This document shows positions 1 through 6,729 of a DNA stretch of 15,977 nt, one piece after another. A program made the position numbers and the translations under genes. The DNA comes from Candidatus Accumulibacter sp. UBA704. GTDB taxonomy: Bacteria > Pseudomonadota > Gammaproteobacteria > Burkholderiales > Rhodocyclaceae. The DNA lies in assembly GCA_002304785.1 (NCBI GenBank), contig DBMG01000159.1, positions 68,205-84,181 of the forward strand, written 5' to 3'. Numbering within the stretch: the stretch's first letter is position 1; each line of letters starts with the position of its first letter. Below the pieces are notes generated by a model. The model saw nothing but the letters and a program-made list of their open reading frames with translations, had not been told where the DNA came from and did not search any database.

Positions 1-156
1 GCCGAGGCGCTGGTCGCCACCGCCATCGGCCTGTTCGCCGCAATCCCGGCGGTGCTGGCCTACAACCGTTTTTCGCACGACATCGACCGTCTGGCGACGC
101 GTTTCGAATCGTTCATGGAAGAGTTCTCCAACATCTTGCAACGGCAGATGCGGTAA
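1..156 (+). CDS. tolQ: TolQ, C-terminal end (partial)
   Basis: The window opens inside a reading frame whose last 51 residues are visible and which stops with TAA. The peptide begins AEALVATAIGLFAAIPAVLA, the third membrane segment of TolQ/ExbB proteins with its conserved Thr and Pro. A charged cytoplasmic tail rich in Phe/Arg/Glu follows and ends LQRQMR. In the family, TolQ forms a pentameric inner-membrane proton channel with TolR that energises TolA. The gene lies 12 nt upstream of tolR on the same strand, as in the standard tol-pal operon, which separates it from ExbB or MotA homologues. The 5' part lies outside the window. Confidence 0.93.
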   Translation, partial: AEALVATAIGLFAAIPAVLAYNRFSHDIDRLATRFESFMEEFSNILQRQMR

Positions 157-168
157 GCGGGAGAAGCC

Positions 169-576
169 ATGCGCCAACGCCGCCTGAAAAACGAAATCAA
201 CGTCGTCCCCTACATCGACGTGATGCTGGTGCTGCTGGTCATCTTCATGGTGACCGCGCCGATGATGACCACCGCCAGCATCGACGTGCCGTCGGTCGGC
301 AAGGCCGCGCAGGCGCCGGCCGAAGCGCTGCAGGTGAACATCCGGGCCGACCAATCGATATCCCTCACAGTTCCCGGCAGAAAAGAACAGCTCGGCATGA
401 ACCGCAGCGAGCTTTCGGCGGCCATTCTCGACGCTCAGCGCAAGAATCCCGATCAGCCGGTGCTCATCGTCGGCGACAAGAACGTCAAGTACGAAGCCGT
501 ACTCGGGGTCATGGACGACCTCCAGCGCCAGCAGGTCAAGCGCATCGGCCTGCTCGTCCAGCCGACCGGCAAGTAA
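169..576 (+). CDS. tolR: TolR, inner-membrane stator/proton channel subunit
   Basis: This 135-residue ExbD/TolR-family protein has a short cytoplasmic N-terminus and one membrane helix at about residues 14-34 (PYIDVMLVLLVIFMVTAP). The helix contains the conserved proton-path aspartate, here D17. The periplasmic domain covers roughly residues 40-135 and ends in a typical beta-strand/helix pattern. Known role: two TolR copies sit inside the TolQ pentamer and couple proton flow to TolA motion; the periplasmic domain can bind peptidoglycan. The ATG follows a GGGAGAAG ribosome-binding site in the 12-nt tolQ-tolR gap. The length matches the family (about 140 residues). Its place between tolQ and tolA makes TolR much more likely than ExbD. 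Confidence 0.95.
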   Translation: MRQRRLKNEINVVPYIDVMLVLLVIFMVTAPMMTTASIDVPSVGKAAQAPAEALQVNIRADQSISLTVPGRKEQLGMNRSELSAAILDAQRKNPDQPVLIVGDKNVKYEAVLGVMDDLQRQQVKRIGLLVQPTGK

Positions 577-599
577 CCTGCCCAACCAAACAAGCGACA

Positions 600-1436
600 G
601 TGGACGATCTTTCCCCGCTCACACCCGAAGAAAAGCCCAACGCCACGGCGCTGATGTTGTCGGCCGCGGTGCACCTGCTGCTCGTCGGCGCCCTGTTCCT
701 CGGTGTGCAGTGGAAAAGCCAGGCGCCTTCATCGGTCGCCGTGGAAGTCTGGCGTTCGGCCCCGGCTCCCGTTGCTGTAGCCAAACCTGAACCCGTCCCG
801 GAGCCTCCGCCGAAACCTGAACCCAAACTCGAGCCGAAGCCGGTTCCCAAGGTTGAACCGACACCACCGGTCAAGCCCGACATCGCCATTAAGGAAGAGA
901 AGAAGAAGGAAGAACCGAAAAAGCCGGAACCAAAGAAGGAAGAGCAAAAGAAGCCCGAGCCGAAGAAGGAAGAACCGAAGAAACCTGAGCCGAAGCGCGA
1001 GGTTTCCGATTTCCAGAAGCAACTCGAACAGGAACTGAAGGACGCCCAACGCCAGAAGGCGGCGGCGCAAGAGGCGCGAGATCAGCACGCCCGCGCCGAC
1101 GCCGAACTCAGACAACTCGGCCAGATGAGGGCGGAACAGGCCGCGCTGGGGCGTTCTCGCGCACTTGCCGACTACACCGCCAAGATCGCCCAGAAGATTC
1201 GCGGGTATATCGTCCTCCCCAACAACATCCAGGGCAACCCGGAAGCGATATTCGATGTAACCCAGCTTCCTTCGGGTGAAGTCCTGAGCGTAAAGGTCAG
1301 AAAATCCAGTGGAAACAGAGCATTGGATGAAGCAATCGAACGAGCGATTCTCAAGTCTTCCCCTCTGCCGAAACCCGATGATCCGAAACTTTTTGAGCGC
1401 GAACTAAAGATTCCCTACCGCCCAAAAGATGAGTAG
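600..1436 (+). CDS. tolA: TolA, trans-periplasmic energy transducer
   Basis: This 278-residue protein has the three-part TolA layout. The N-terminal membrane anchor at about residues 16-37 includes the S21-x3-H25 motif, which in TolA contacts TolQ/TolR. A long Pro/Lys/Glu-rich periplasmic arm spans about residues 50-190 and shifts from Pro-rich, to Lys-Glu-Pro repeats, to an Ala-rich helix. The C-terminal TolA/TonB-like domain (about 195-278) ends in IPYRPKDE. Known role: TolA spans the periplasm, contacts Pal/TolB and supports outer-membrane constriction at division. The start is GTG at 600, 23 nt after tolR; this is the frame's first start and leaves a normal short cytoplasmic N-terminus. 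The arm is shorter than in E. coli TolA (421 residues). Confidence 0.92.
   Translation: MDDLSPLTPEEKPNATALMLSAAVHLLLVGALFLGVQWKSQAPSSVAVEVWRSAPAPVAVAKPEPVPEPPPKPEPKLEPKPVPKVEPTPPVKPDIAIKEEKKKEEPKKPEPKKEEQKKPEPKKEEPKKPEPKREVSDFQKQLEQELKDAQRQKAAAQEARDQHARADAELRQLGQMRAEQAALGRSRALADYTAKIAQKIRGYIVLPNNIQGNPEAIFDVTQLPSGEVLSVKVRKSSGNRALDEAIERAILKSSPLPKPDDPKLFERELKIPYRPKDE
909..998 (+). repeat. Three tandem 30-bp units in tolA (10-residue repeat)
   Basis: Three in-frame 30-nt units lie at 909-938, 939-968 and 969-998. They encode near-identical decapeptides of the form EE(P/Q)KKPEPKK, with the third unit ending KR. The coding strand is almost purely purine plus short CC steps. Such repeats are common in TolA/TonB periplasmic arms, where they form extended or helical spacers. 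Copy number is likely to vary between strains by slippage or unequal recombination without breaking the frame. Confidence 0.9.
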
Positions 1437-1464
1437 CAATTCCAGGAATTACCTTTCGTTACAG

Positions 1465-1491
1465 TCCCTTCGCGCAGCGAGGGGATATAAT
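1465..1491 (+). promoter_or_regulatory. Dyad plus TATAAT box upstream of tolB (putative internal promoter)
   Basis: In the 85-nt tolA-tolB gap a 9-bp inverted repeat (1465-1473 with 1477-1485, loop GCA, one G-T wobble) directly precedes a perfect TATAAT at 1486-1491. No U-run follows, so it is not a standard terminator. A good -35 hexamer at 16-18 bp is not visible (AGTCCC at 17 bp). If the TATAAT is a -10 element, transcription would start near 1498 and the dyad would cover the spacer/-35 region. In E. coli a promoter before tolB is known, which makes an internal promoter plausible here. Confidence 0.4.
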
Positions 1492-1521
1492 CGCCCATTC
1501 TTTTCCGGAAGCCTGCGTCCC

Positions 1522-2823
1522 ATGTTTCGACCCTCGCTCTCATTGCGCGGCCTGAGCCTGATCGCATGCAGCGTTCTGGCCTTTTCGATGCTCTCGACAA
1601 CTCCTGCAAACGCCGAACTGACCATCGAAATCACCGGCGCCGGTGCCAATCGCATCCCGGTTGCCATCGCCGATTTCGGCGGCGAACCCGGAAGCTCGCG
1701 CGCGCTCACCAGCGTCGTGCGCGGAGACCTCGAACACAGCGGCCTGTTCCGCATGATCGACACCACCGGCGTAGCCATCACTGAAACGACCAGCCCGGCT
1801 TATGCCGACTGGAAGAACCGCGGCGCCGACGCACTCGCCGCCGGGAGCATCGGTCCGAGCGGCGATGGCCGCCAGGAAGCCCGTTTCCGGCTTTACGACG
1901 TCACCCGGCAGGCACCGCTCGGCGGCGCCGCGTTCGTAACCTCTTCCGCCATGCTGCGCGCCGCCGGGCACCGTATCGCCGACGTCATCTACGAGAAACT
2001 GACCGGCGAACCGGGTGTCTTCTCGACGCGTATCGCTTATGTCGTCAAGAGCGGCCCTGCTCTCTACGAACTGCACATCGCCGACAGCGACGGCCAGAAC
2101 GCGCAGGCGGCGTTGAAATCCCGCGAGCCGATCATCTCTCCGACCTGGTCGCCCGATGGCACGCGCCTCGCCTACGTGTCGTTCGAGAACAAGAAGCCGG
2201 TGATCTACGTACATTCGCTGGCCAGCGGGCAGCGCATCGTGGTCGCCAATTTCAAGGGGTCCAATTCCGCGCCGGCGTGGTCGCCGGACGGCCGCAAGCT
2301 GGCCGTGACGCTGTCCAAGGACGGCGGATCGCAGATCTTCACGATCAACGCCGACGGTTCCGGCGTGCAGCGCCTGACGACGAACTCGGGCATCAACACC
2401 GAGCCCTTCTTCGCGCCGGACGGACAGACGATCTACTTCACCTCCGACCGCGGCGGCAGCCCGCAGATCTACCGCACCAGCCTGAACGGCGGCGACGTCC
2501 AGCGCGTGACGTTTGAAGGCAGCTACAACGTTTCCCCGCGCATCTCGGCCGACGGCAAGACCATGGCCTTCATCAGCCGGCGCGAGAATGGTTTCCGCCT
2601 GGCGGTGATGGATCTGGCCAGCCGCCAAGTACAGATCCTGACCGATTCGTTCAAGGACGAATCGCCGTCGTTCGCTCCCAACAGCCGCATGATCCTGATC
2701 GCCACCGAAATCGGCGGTCGCGGCGTTCTTTCGGCCGTCTCGGTCGACGGGCGCATCAAGCAACGCCTTTCCATCCCGGCCGGCGACGTCCGTGAGCCAG
2801 CCTGGGGCCCCTACCTTCGGTAA
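1522..2823 (+). CDS. tolB: TolB, periplasmic beta-propeller of the Tol-Pal system
   Basis: TolB is a periplasmic protein with an N-terminal alpha/beta domain and a C-terminal six-bladed propeller that binds Pal and is displaced by TolA. I place the start at ATG 1522, giving 433 residues (E. coli about 430) and a clean signal peptide: RPSLSLRG, a hydrophobic core, then ANA|E with cleavage after residue 31. GGAAG at 1507-1511 is a possible ribosome-binding site. The frame is open back to an ATG at 1429 that overlaps tolA, but using it would put 31 extra residues before the signal peptide. Propeller blades are marked by repeated WSPDG/FAPDG/ISADG motifs (for example SPTWSPDGTRLAYVS, APAWSPDGRKLAV and EPFFAPDGQTIYFTSDR). 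The stop is 54 nt before pal. Confidence 0.96.
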   Translation: MFRPSLSLRGLSLIACSVLAFSMLSTTPANAELTIEITGAGANRIPVAIADFGGEPGSSRALTSVVRGDLEHSGLFRMIDTTGVAITETTSPAYADWKNRGADALAAGSIGPSGDGRQEARFRLYDVTRQAPLGGAAFVTSSAMLRAAGHRIADVIYEKLTGEPGVFSTRIAYVVKSGPALYELHIADSDGQNAQAALKSREPIISPTWSPDGTRLAYVSFENKKPVIYVHSLASGQRIVVANFKGSNSAPAWSPDGRKLAVTLSKDGGSQIFTINADGSGVQRLTTNSGINTEPFFAPDGQTIYFTSDRGGSPQIYRTSLNGGDVQRVTFEGSYNVSPRISADGKTMAFISRRENGFRLAVMDLASRQVQILTDSFKDESPSFAPNSRMILIATEIGGRGVLSAVSVDGRIKQRLSIPAGDVREPAWGPYLR

Positions 2824-2877
2824 CGGACCTTTTCATTAACCGGACACCATACCTATCGACGCTGGAGATTCACCATC

Positions 2878-3408
2878 ATGAAACGCCTCATCATCCCGAC
2901 CCTGCTCGCTCTCCTGGTTGCTGGCTGCAGTTCCACCCCCGACACCGCTGAACAAACCGGCGCCCCGGTCGATTCGCGCGGAGCCAACGACGGCAAGATT
3001 GCGACCGTCACGGCGGGCAACATGGACAGCCGCAAGCTGCCGCCCGAACTGACCGACCCGAAGAACATCCTGTCCAAGCGCAGCGTCTATTTCGACTATG
3101 ACAAGTTCGACATCAAGGCCGAATACAAGGATCTGGTCGCCGCGCACGCCAAGTTCCTGAACAACAATCGCCAGTTCAAGATGCTGATCCAGGGCAATAC
3201 CGACGAGCGCGGAAGCCGCGAATACAACCTCGCCCTCGGCCAGAAGCGCGCCGACGCGATCAAGAAGCAACTGGTGCTGCTCGGCGCGCGCGAAGAGCAG
3301 GTGGAATCGGTCAGTCTCGGCGAGGAAAAGCCGAAGAACCCGGGCCAGAACGAGGCCGCCTGGGCGGAAAACCGCCGTGGCGACATGCTCTATAGCGGCG
3401 AGTTCTGA
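2878..3408 (+). CDS. pal: Pal, peptidoglycan-associated outer-membrane lipoprotein
   Basis: This 176-residue lipoprotein has the signal sequence MKRLIIPTLLALLVAG|C, with lipobox LVAGC and lipidated Cys17. A flexible linker leads to the OmpA-like peptidoglycan-binding domain (about residues 70-176), recognisable from VYFDYDKFDI and GNTDERGSREYNLALGQKRA. The latter carries the conserved Asp and Arg that contact diaminopimelate. Known role: Pal tethers the outer membrane to the cell wall and, with TolB and TolA, drives outer-membrane invagination at division. The ATG follows a GGAGA site in the 54-nt gap after tolB. The stop codon is one base before the cpoB start. Confidence 0.97.
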   Translation: MKRLIIPTLLALLVAGCSSTPDTAEQTGAPVDSRGANDGKIATVTAGNMDSRKLPPELTDPKNILSKRSVYFDYDKFDIKAEYKDLVAAHAKFLNNNRQFKMLIQGNTDERGSREYNLALGQKRADAIKKQLVLLGAREEQVESVSLGEEKPKNPGQNEAAWAENRRGDMLYSGEF

Positions 3409-3409
3409 A

Positions 3410-4198
3410 ATGCCGGCGCGCCGCTTGCGTTGTAGCTCGGCGATTTCCACGGTAGCCCTGCTGCTGGCCGTTTTAGGCGCGCAGCAGGCGCACGCGGGAT
3501 TGTTTGATGACGAAGAGGCCCGACGGCAGGTCAACGACCTGTCGATCAAGGTCAACGAGCGCGTCGACACGCTCTCCAAAGCGCAAATCGAACTGCTCAA
3601 CCAGATCCAGTCCTTGCGCGAGGACAACGCAAAGCTGCGCGGCCAGCTGGAAACACTGCAATACGAACTTGAATCGACCAAGAAGCGCCAGCAGGATTTT
3701 TACGTCGATCTCGACGGACGCCTGCGCAAACTGGAGACGGCAGGCGTTGCGGCAGCGGATACCGCCAAGCCCGGCGAAGGCGAAGCGCCTCCGGCCGACG
3801 CGGCAAGCAAGAAACCCGCTGCCGACCCCGCCGCCGAAGCGCGCGAATACGAAGCGGCCTTGACACTCTTCAAGGCCAACAAACTGAAGGACGCCGCCAA
3901 CGCCTTCGAGGCGTTCGCCAAGACCTACCCCGACAGTGCTCTGACCCCCAACGCCTATTACTGGCAGGGCAACGCCCTGGCGGCCCAGCGCGACTGCAAG
4001 AGAGCCATCGATGCCTACCGCGTCGTGGTCAACAAGTGGCCCCAGAACCCCAAGGCCCCCGACTCGCTGATCGGGGTGGCGTCATGCCAGCAGGAACTCG
4101 GGGACGCCAAGAGTGCGAAAACCACGCTCGAAGCGGTGCTCATCAAGTATCCGGATAGTCCGGCGGCCAGCACGGCCAAACAGCGCCTGAAGAAGTAG
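3410..4198 (+). CDS. cpoB: CpoB (YbgF), periplasmic Tol-Pal/PBP1B coordinator with TPRs
   Basis: This 262-residue secreted protein starts MPARRLRC, followed by a hydrophobic core and cleavage at AHA|GLFDD. A coiled-coil (about residues 35-95, with QIELLNQIQSLREDNAKLR heptads) corresponds to the N-terminal trimerisation region. A low-complexity Ala/Pro/Lys linker (about 105-140) and three TPR-like repeats follow (AREYEAALTLFKANKLKDAA, YYWQGNALAAQRDCKRAIDA, SLIGVASCQQELGDAKSAK). Known role: it binds TolA and PBP1B and coordinates septal peptidoglycan synthesis with outer-membrane constriction. I prefer ATG 3410, one base after the pal stop, over GTG 3377 inside pal, because it gives a standard signal peptide and the family length (E. 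coli 263). Translation is probably coupled to pal. Confidence 0.93.
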   Translation: MPARRLRCSSAISTVALLLAVLGAQQAHAGLFDDEEARRQVNDLSIKVNERVDTLSKAQIELLNQIQSLREDNAKLRGQLETLQYELESTKKRQQDFYVDLDGRLRKLETAGVAAADTAKPGEGEAPPADAASKKPAADPAAEAREYEAALTLFKANKLKDAANAFEAFAKTYPDSALTPNAYYWQGNALAAQRDCKRAIDAYRVVVNKWPQNPKAPDSLIGVASCQQELGDAKSAKTTLEAVLIKYPDSPAASTAKQRLKK

Positions 4199-4202
4199 GC
4201 GA

Positions 4203-4862
4203 ATGACGGTTCGCAGCAGGCCGCCATCGCTGATCGTCAGCGAGATTTTTCATTCCCTGCAGGGCGAAGCTTCGCGCATCGGCCTGCCCACGGTATTCGT
4301 CCGTCTCACCGGCTGCCCGTTGCGATGCTCCTGGTGCGATACGGAACACGCGTTTTCCGGCGGACATCGCCTGAGCATTGCCGCGATCCTCGAGAAGGTC
4401 GCCGAATACGGGGCGCAACAGGTTTGCGTCACCGGCGGCGAGCCGCTCGCCCAGAAGAATTGCCTTCCCCTGCTCGCCGCCCTGTGCGACGCCGGTTATG
4501 AAGTGTCGCTGGAAACCTCCGGCGCTTTGGATATCGCGGACGTCGATCCGCGGGTTTCCCGGATCGTCGACCTCAAGGCGCCCGGCTCGGGAGAATGCGC
4601 GCGCAATCGTTGGCAGAACCTGCCGCTGCTGACCCCCCGCGACGAGTTGAAATTCGTGCTGGCCGACCGTGCCGATTACGACTGGGCCGTCGATGCCATC
4701 AGGGCACACGAACTGGAGAAGCGCTGCCCGATTCTCTTCTCGCCCGTTCAGGACTCCCTCGCACCGCAAGAACTGGCAGTATGGATTCTCGCGGACCGGC
4801 TGCCCGTGCGCTTTCAGTTGCAACTGCACAAGCTGCTTTGGGGTAACATGCGAGGCAAGTAA
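4203..4862 (+). CDS. queE: QueE, 7-carboxy-7-deazaguanine synthase
   Basis: This 219-residue radical-SAM enzyme converts 6-carboxytetrahydropterin to 7-carboxy-7-deazaguanine in the route to preQ0 and queuosine. The visible features are the N-terminal EIFHSLQGE substrate motif and the cluster-binding C38-x3-C42-x2-C45 in TGCPLRCSWCDTEHAF. The SAM-binding TGGEPLAQ, an LETSG strand and the C-terminal LQLHKLLWGN signature are also present. C-x3-C-x2-C with this short length is the proteobacterial QueE form. It starts 4 nt after the cpoB stop, so it is almost certainly cotranscribed with tol-pal. Its pathway partner queC lies about 5.1 kb downstream on the same strand. Confidence 0.95.
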   Translation: MTVRSRPPSLIVSEIFHSLQGEASRIGLPTVFVRLTGCPLRCSWCDTEHAFSGGHRLSIAAILEKVAEYGAQQVCVTGGEPLAQKNCLPLLAALCDAGYEVSLETSGALDIADVDPRVSRIVDLKAPGSGECARNRWQNLPLLTPRDELKFVLADRADYDWAVDAIRAHELEKRCPILFSPVQDSLAPQELAVWILADRLPVRFQLQLHKLLWGNMRGK

Positions 4863-4884
4863 TGCCTTTCCCGAGGTTGCCGCC

Positions 4885-5247
4885 ATGAACACTGAACGCC
4901 GCAAGCATTCCCGCATCGCCTTTCACGCGCCGGCGACCCTGGTCCTTCCGGAAAGGGCGATCGACACGGTGGTGCTCGACCTGTCGCTGAAGGGAGCGCT
5001 GGTCCGCCTGCCGGCGGGCACCACGGCAACCGACCAGGCCGTCGGCAAGCTGCACGTGCATCTCAACGAAACACTCGCCGAAATCAACATGGAAACCAAG
5101 GTGGTTCACGTGGAAGGGCGCTATGCCGGCCTGCTCTGCCTGGCCATCGATATCGACAGCGTCACGCACCTGCGCCGCCTCGTCGAACTCAACCTCGGCG
5201 ATCCGGCCCTTCTCGAGCGGGAAGTGTCGGCGCTGATCGCCGACTGA
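4885..5247 (+). CDS. Single-domain PilZ protein (cyclic-di-GMP binding)
   Basis: This 120-residue protein is a stand-alone PilZ domain. The N-terminal R6-x3-R10 (ERRKHSR) and D32-x-S34-x2-G37 (DLSLKG) are the two conserved cyclic-di-GMP contact motifs, so binding is likely. No signal peptide or membrane segment is visible. The start ATG 4885 follows GAGG at the right distance; upstream extensions of the frame fall inside queE and look unnatural. It is 22 nt after the queE stop and appears to be the last gene of the tol-pal run. Its stop is one base from the convergent livF stop. The output or partner is unknown. It lacks the extra motifs that would mark it as YcgR or the pilus protein PilZ itself. 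Confidence 0.85.
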   Translation: MNTERRKHSRIAFHAPATLVLPERAIDTVVLDLSLKGALVRLPAGTTATDQAVGKLHVHLNETLAEINMETKVVHVEGRYAGLLCLAIDIDSVTHLRRLVELNLGDPALLEREVSALIAD

Positions 5248-5248
5248 T

Positions 5249-5962
5249 TCACACGCCCAGCAGTCGATGCCAGATGCCGTGATCGGCATCGAGTTCGGCC
5301 GAGTTTCCCCGCCACGCCACCTGCCCACGCTCGAGAATGGTATGCCGGTTGGCCAGGGCAATCAGCCGCTCGACATACTTGTCGATGACCAGGATGGTCT
5401 GGCCGCTGCCGCGCAAGGCATCCAGGCAGCGCCAGATTTCCTCGCGCACCAGTGGCGCCAGCCCCTCGGTGGCCTCGTCGAGAATCAACAGCCGGGGATT
5501 GGTCATCAGCGCACGGCCGATGGCCAGCATCTGCTGCTCGCCTCCGGACAGTCTCCCTCCCAGGTTGCCCGAGCGTTTTTCGAGGCTGGGAAAGAAGGCG
5601 TAGATCCGGTCGAGCGACCATGGTTCGCGCGCGGCATGCCGGTTGGCGGCGAAGGCCACCAGGTTTTCACGCACCGTGAGGTTGGGGAAAATCTGCCGCC
5701 CTTCGGGAACCAGCGCGATGCCCGCGCGACCGATGCGGTCCGGGGTCCAGCCCTCGATGCGCTGCCCGGCAAATCGGATGCTGCCGCCCCCCGCCTTTTC
5801 CAGCCCGCAGATCGAGCGTACGGTCGTCGTCTTGCCCATGCCGTTGCGCCCGAGCAGAGTCGCCACCTCGCCTTCGGCCACGGTCAGACTGACGCCGAAC
5901 AGCACCTGGCTGCTGCCGTAGGACGTTTCCAGGCCTTCGATCTCGAGCAAATGCTCACTCAT
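5249..5962 (-). CDS. livF: LivF-type ABC transporter ATPase
   Basis: This 237-residue ATPase belongs to the branched-chain amino acid (HAAT) importer family. Visible are Walker A GRNGMGKTT, the Q-loop region with VPEGRQIFPNLTVRENL (a LivF hallmark), the ABC signature LSGGEQQ, and Walker B LLILDEATEGL with catalytic Glu. The segment after Walker B reads ILVIDKYVERL, where canonical LivF has VEQN and most ABC proteins have a His (H-loop). This D-K variant is seen in some HAAT subgroups and may mark a non-leucine substrate clade. The ATG overlaps the livG stop by 4 nt (ATGA), so translation is coupled. It is the last gene of the livKHMGF run and converges on the PilZ gene. Confidence 0.9.
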   Translation of the reverse strand: MSEHLLEIEGLETSYGSSQVLFGVSLTVAEGEVATLLGRNGMGKTTTVRSICGLEKAGGGSIRFAGQRIEGWTPDRIGRAGIALVPEGRQIFPNLTVRENLVAFAANRHAAREPWSLDRIYAFFPSLEKRSGNLGGRLSGGEQQMLAIGRALMTNPRLLILDEATEGLAPLVREEIWRCLDALRGSGQTILVIDKYVERLIALANRHTILERGQVAWRGNSAELDADHGIWHRLLGV

Positions 5963-6729
5963 GCGACCTCGTCTCCCAGGTAGGCGCGGCGCACCTCGGC
6001 ATCGCCGCGGATGGCCTCCGGACTGCCGCTGGCGATCACCGTCCCGCCGACCAGGACCGAGATACGGTCGGCCAGTCGGAATACGGCGTCCATGTCGTGC
6101 TCGACCAGCAGTATCGTCACCTGCTGCGCCAGATGCTCGATCAGCCCGACCATGCGCTCCGATTCTTCCGGCCCCATGCCGGCCATCGGCTCATCGAGCA
6201 GCAGGAGCTTCGGTTTGGTCGCCAAGGCCAGCGCCACTTCCAGGCTGCGTTGTTCGCCGTGCGACAACTGCCCGGCGAGGCGATTGGCCATGCCCGAAAG
6301 CGACACCTGCGCCAGCAGGGCATGCGCTTCGCCGATGATCGCCGAATCCAGCGAAAACGGCTTCCAGAAGCTGAAGCTCGACCCCCAGTCGCGCACCCGC
6401 GACTGCACCGCCATGGCCACGTTGTCCAGCACCGTCAGGCGCGTGAAGATGTTGGTGATCTGGTACGAACGCGCCAGGCCAAGCGTCACGCGCTCGTGCA
6501 TCGAACGCCTTTCCAGATCGTTCCCGTCGAACACGACTCGCCCGCCATTGCAGGGCAGCGCGCCGGACAGAACGTGAATCAGCGTGGTTTTGCCCGCGCC
6601 GTTCGGACCGATCAGCGCATGTACCTCGCCGCGGACCACCGACAGACTGGCGTTGTTGAGCGCATATACGCCGCCGAAGTGCTTGCTCACTCCCCGCACG
6701 TCCAGCAACAAATCGAGTTTCTCACTCAC
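5959..6729 (-). CDS. livG: LivG-type ABC transporter ATPase
   Basis: This 256-residue ATPase partners LivF in a HAAT-family importer. Motifs are Walker A GPNGAGKTT, the LivG-typical GLARSYQITNIFTRLTVLDN region, signature LSHGEQ, Walker B LLLLDEPMAGM and the intact switch histidine in LLVEHDMDAVF. I choose the GTG start at 6727-6729, which begins VSEKLDLLLDVRGVSKHFGG. The frame continues upstream only through livM coding sequence in a Cys/Arg-rich shadow. With this start the gene overlaps the livM stop by 8 nt (GTGAGTGA), typical of coupled translation. Length agrees with the family (about 255). Confidence 0.9.
   Translation of the reverse strand: MSEKLDLLLDVRGVSKHFGGVYALNNASLSVVRGEVHALIGPNGAGKTTLIHVLSGALPCNGGRVVFDGNDLERRSMHERVTLGLARSYQITNIFTRLTVLDNVAMAVQSRVRDWGSSFSFWKPFSLDSAIIGEAHALLAQVSLSGMANRLAGQLSHGEQRSLEVALALATKPKLLLLDEPMAGMGPEESERMVGLIEHLAQQVTILLVEHDMDAVFRLADRISVLVGGTVIASGSPEAIRGDAEVRRAYLGDEVA

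Noticed and set aside
1429..1521. Upstream ATG for tolB that overlaps the end of tolA
   Set aside because: It would place 31 residues before a normal signal peptide; ATG 1522 gives the family length and a standard leader.
1540..2763. Minus-strand open frame (407 codons) opposite tolB
   Set aside because: It is a shadow of tolB. The product has no recognisable motif and mirrors the codon bias of the propeller repeats.
2836..3681. Minus-strand open frame spanning pal and cpoB
   Set aside because: It covers two well-supported genes on the other strand and shows no domain of its own.
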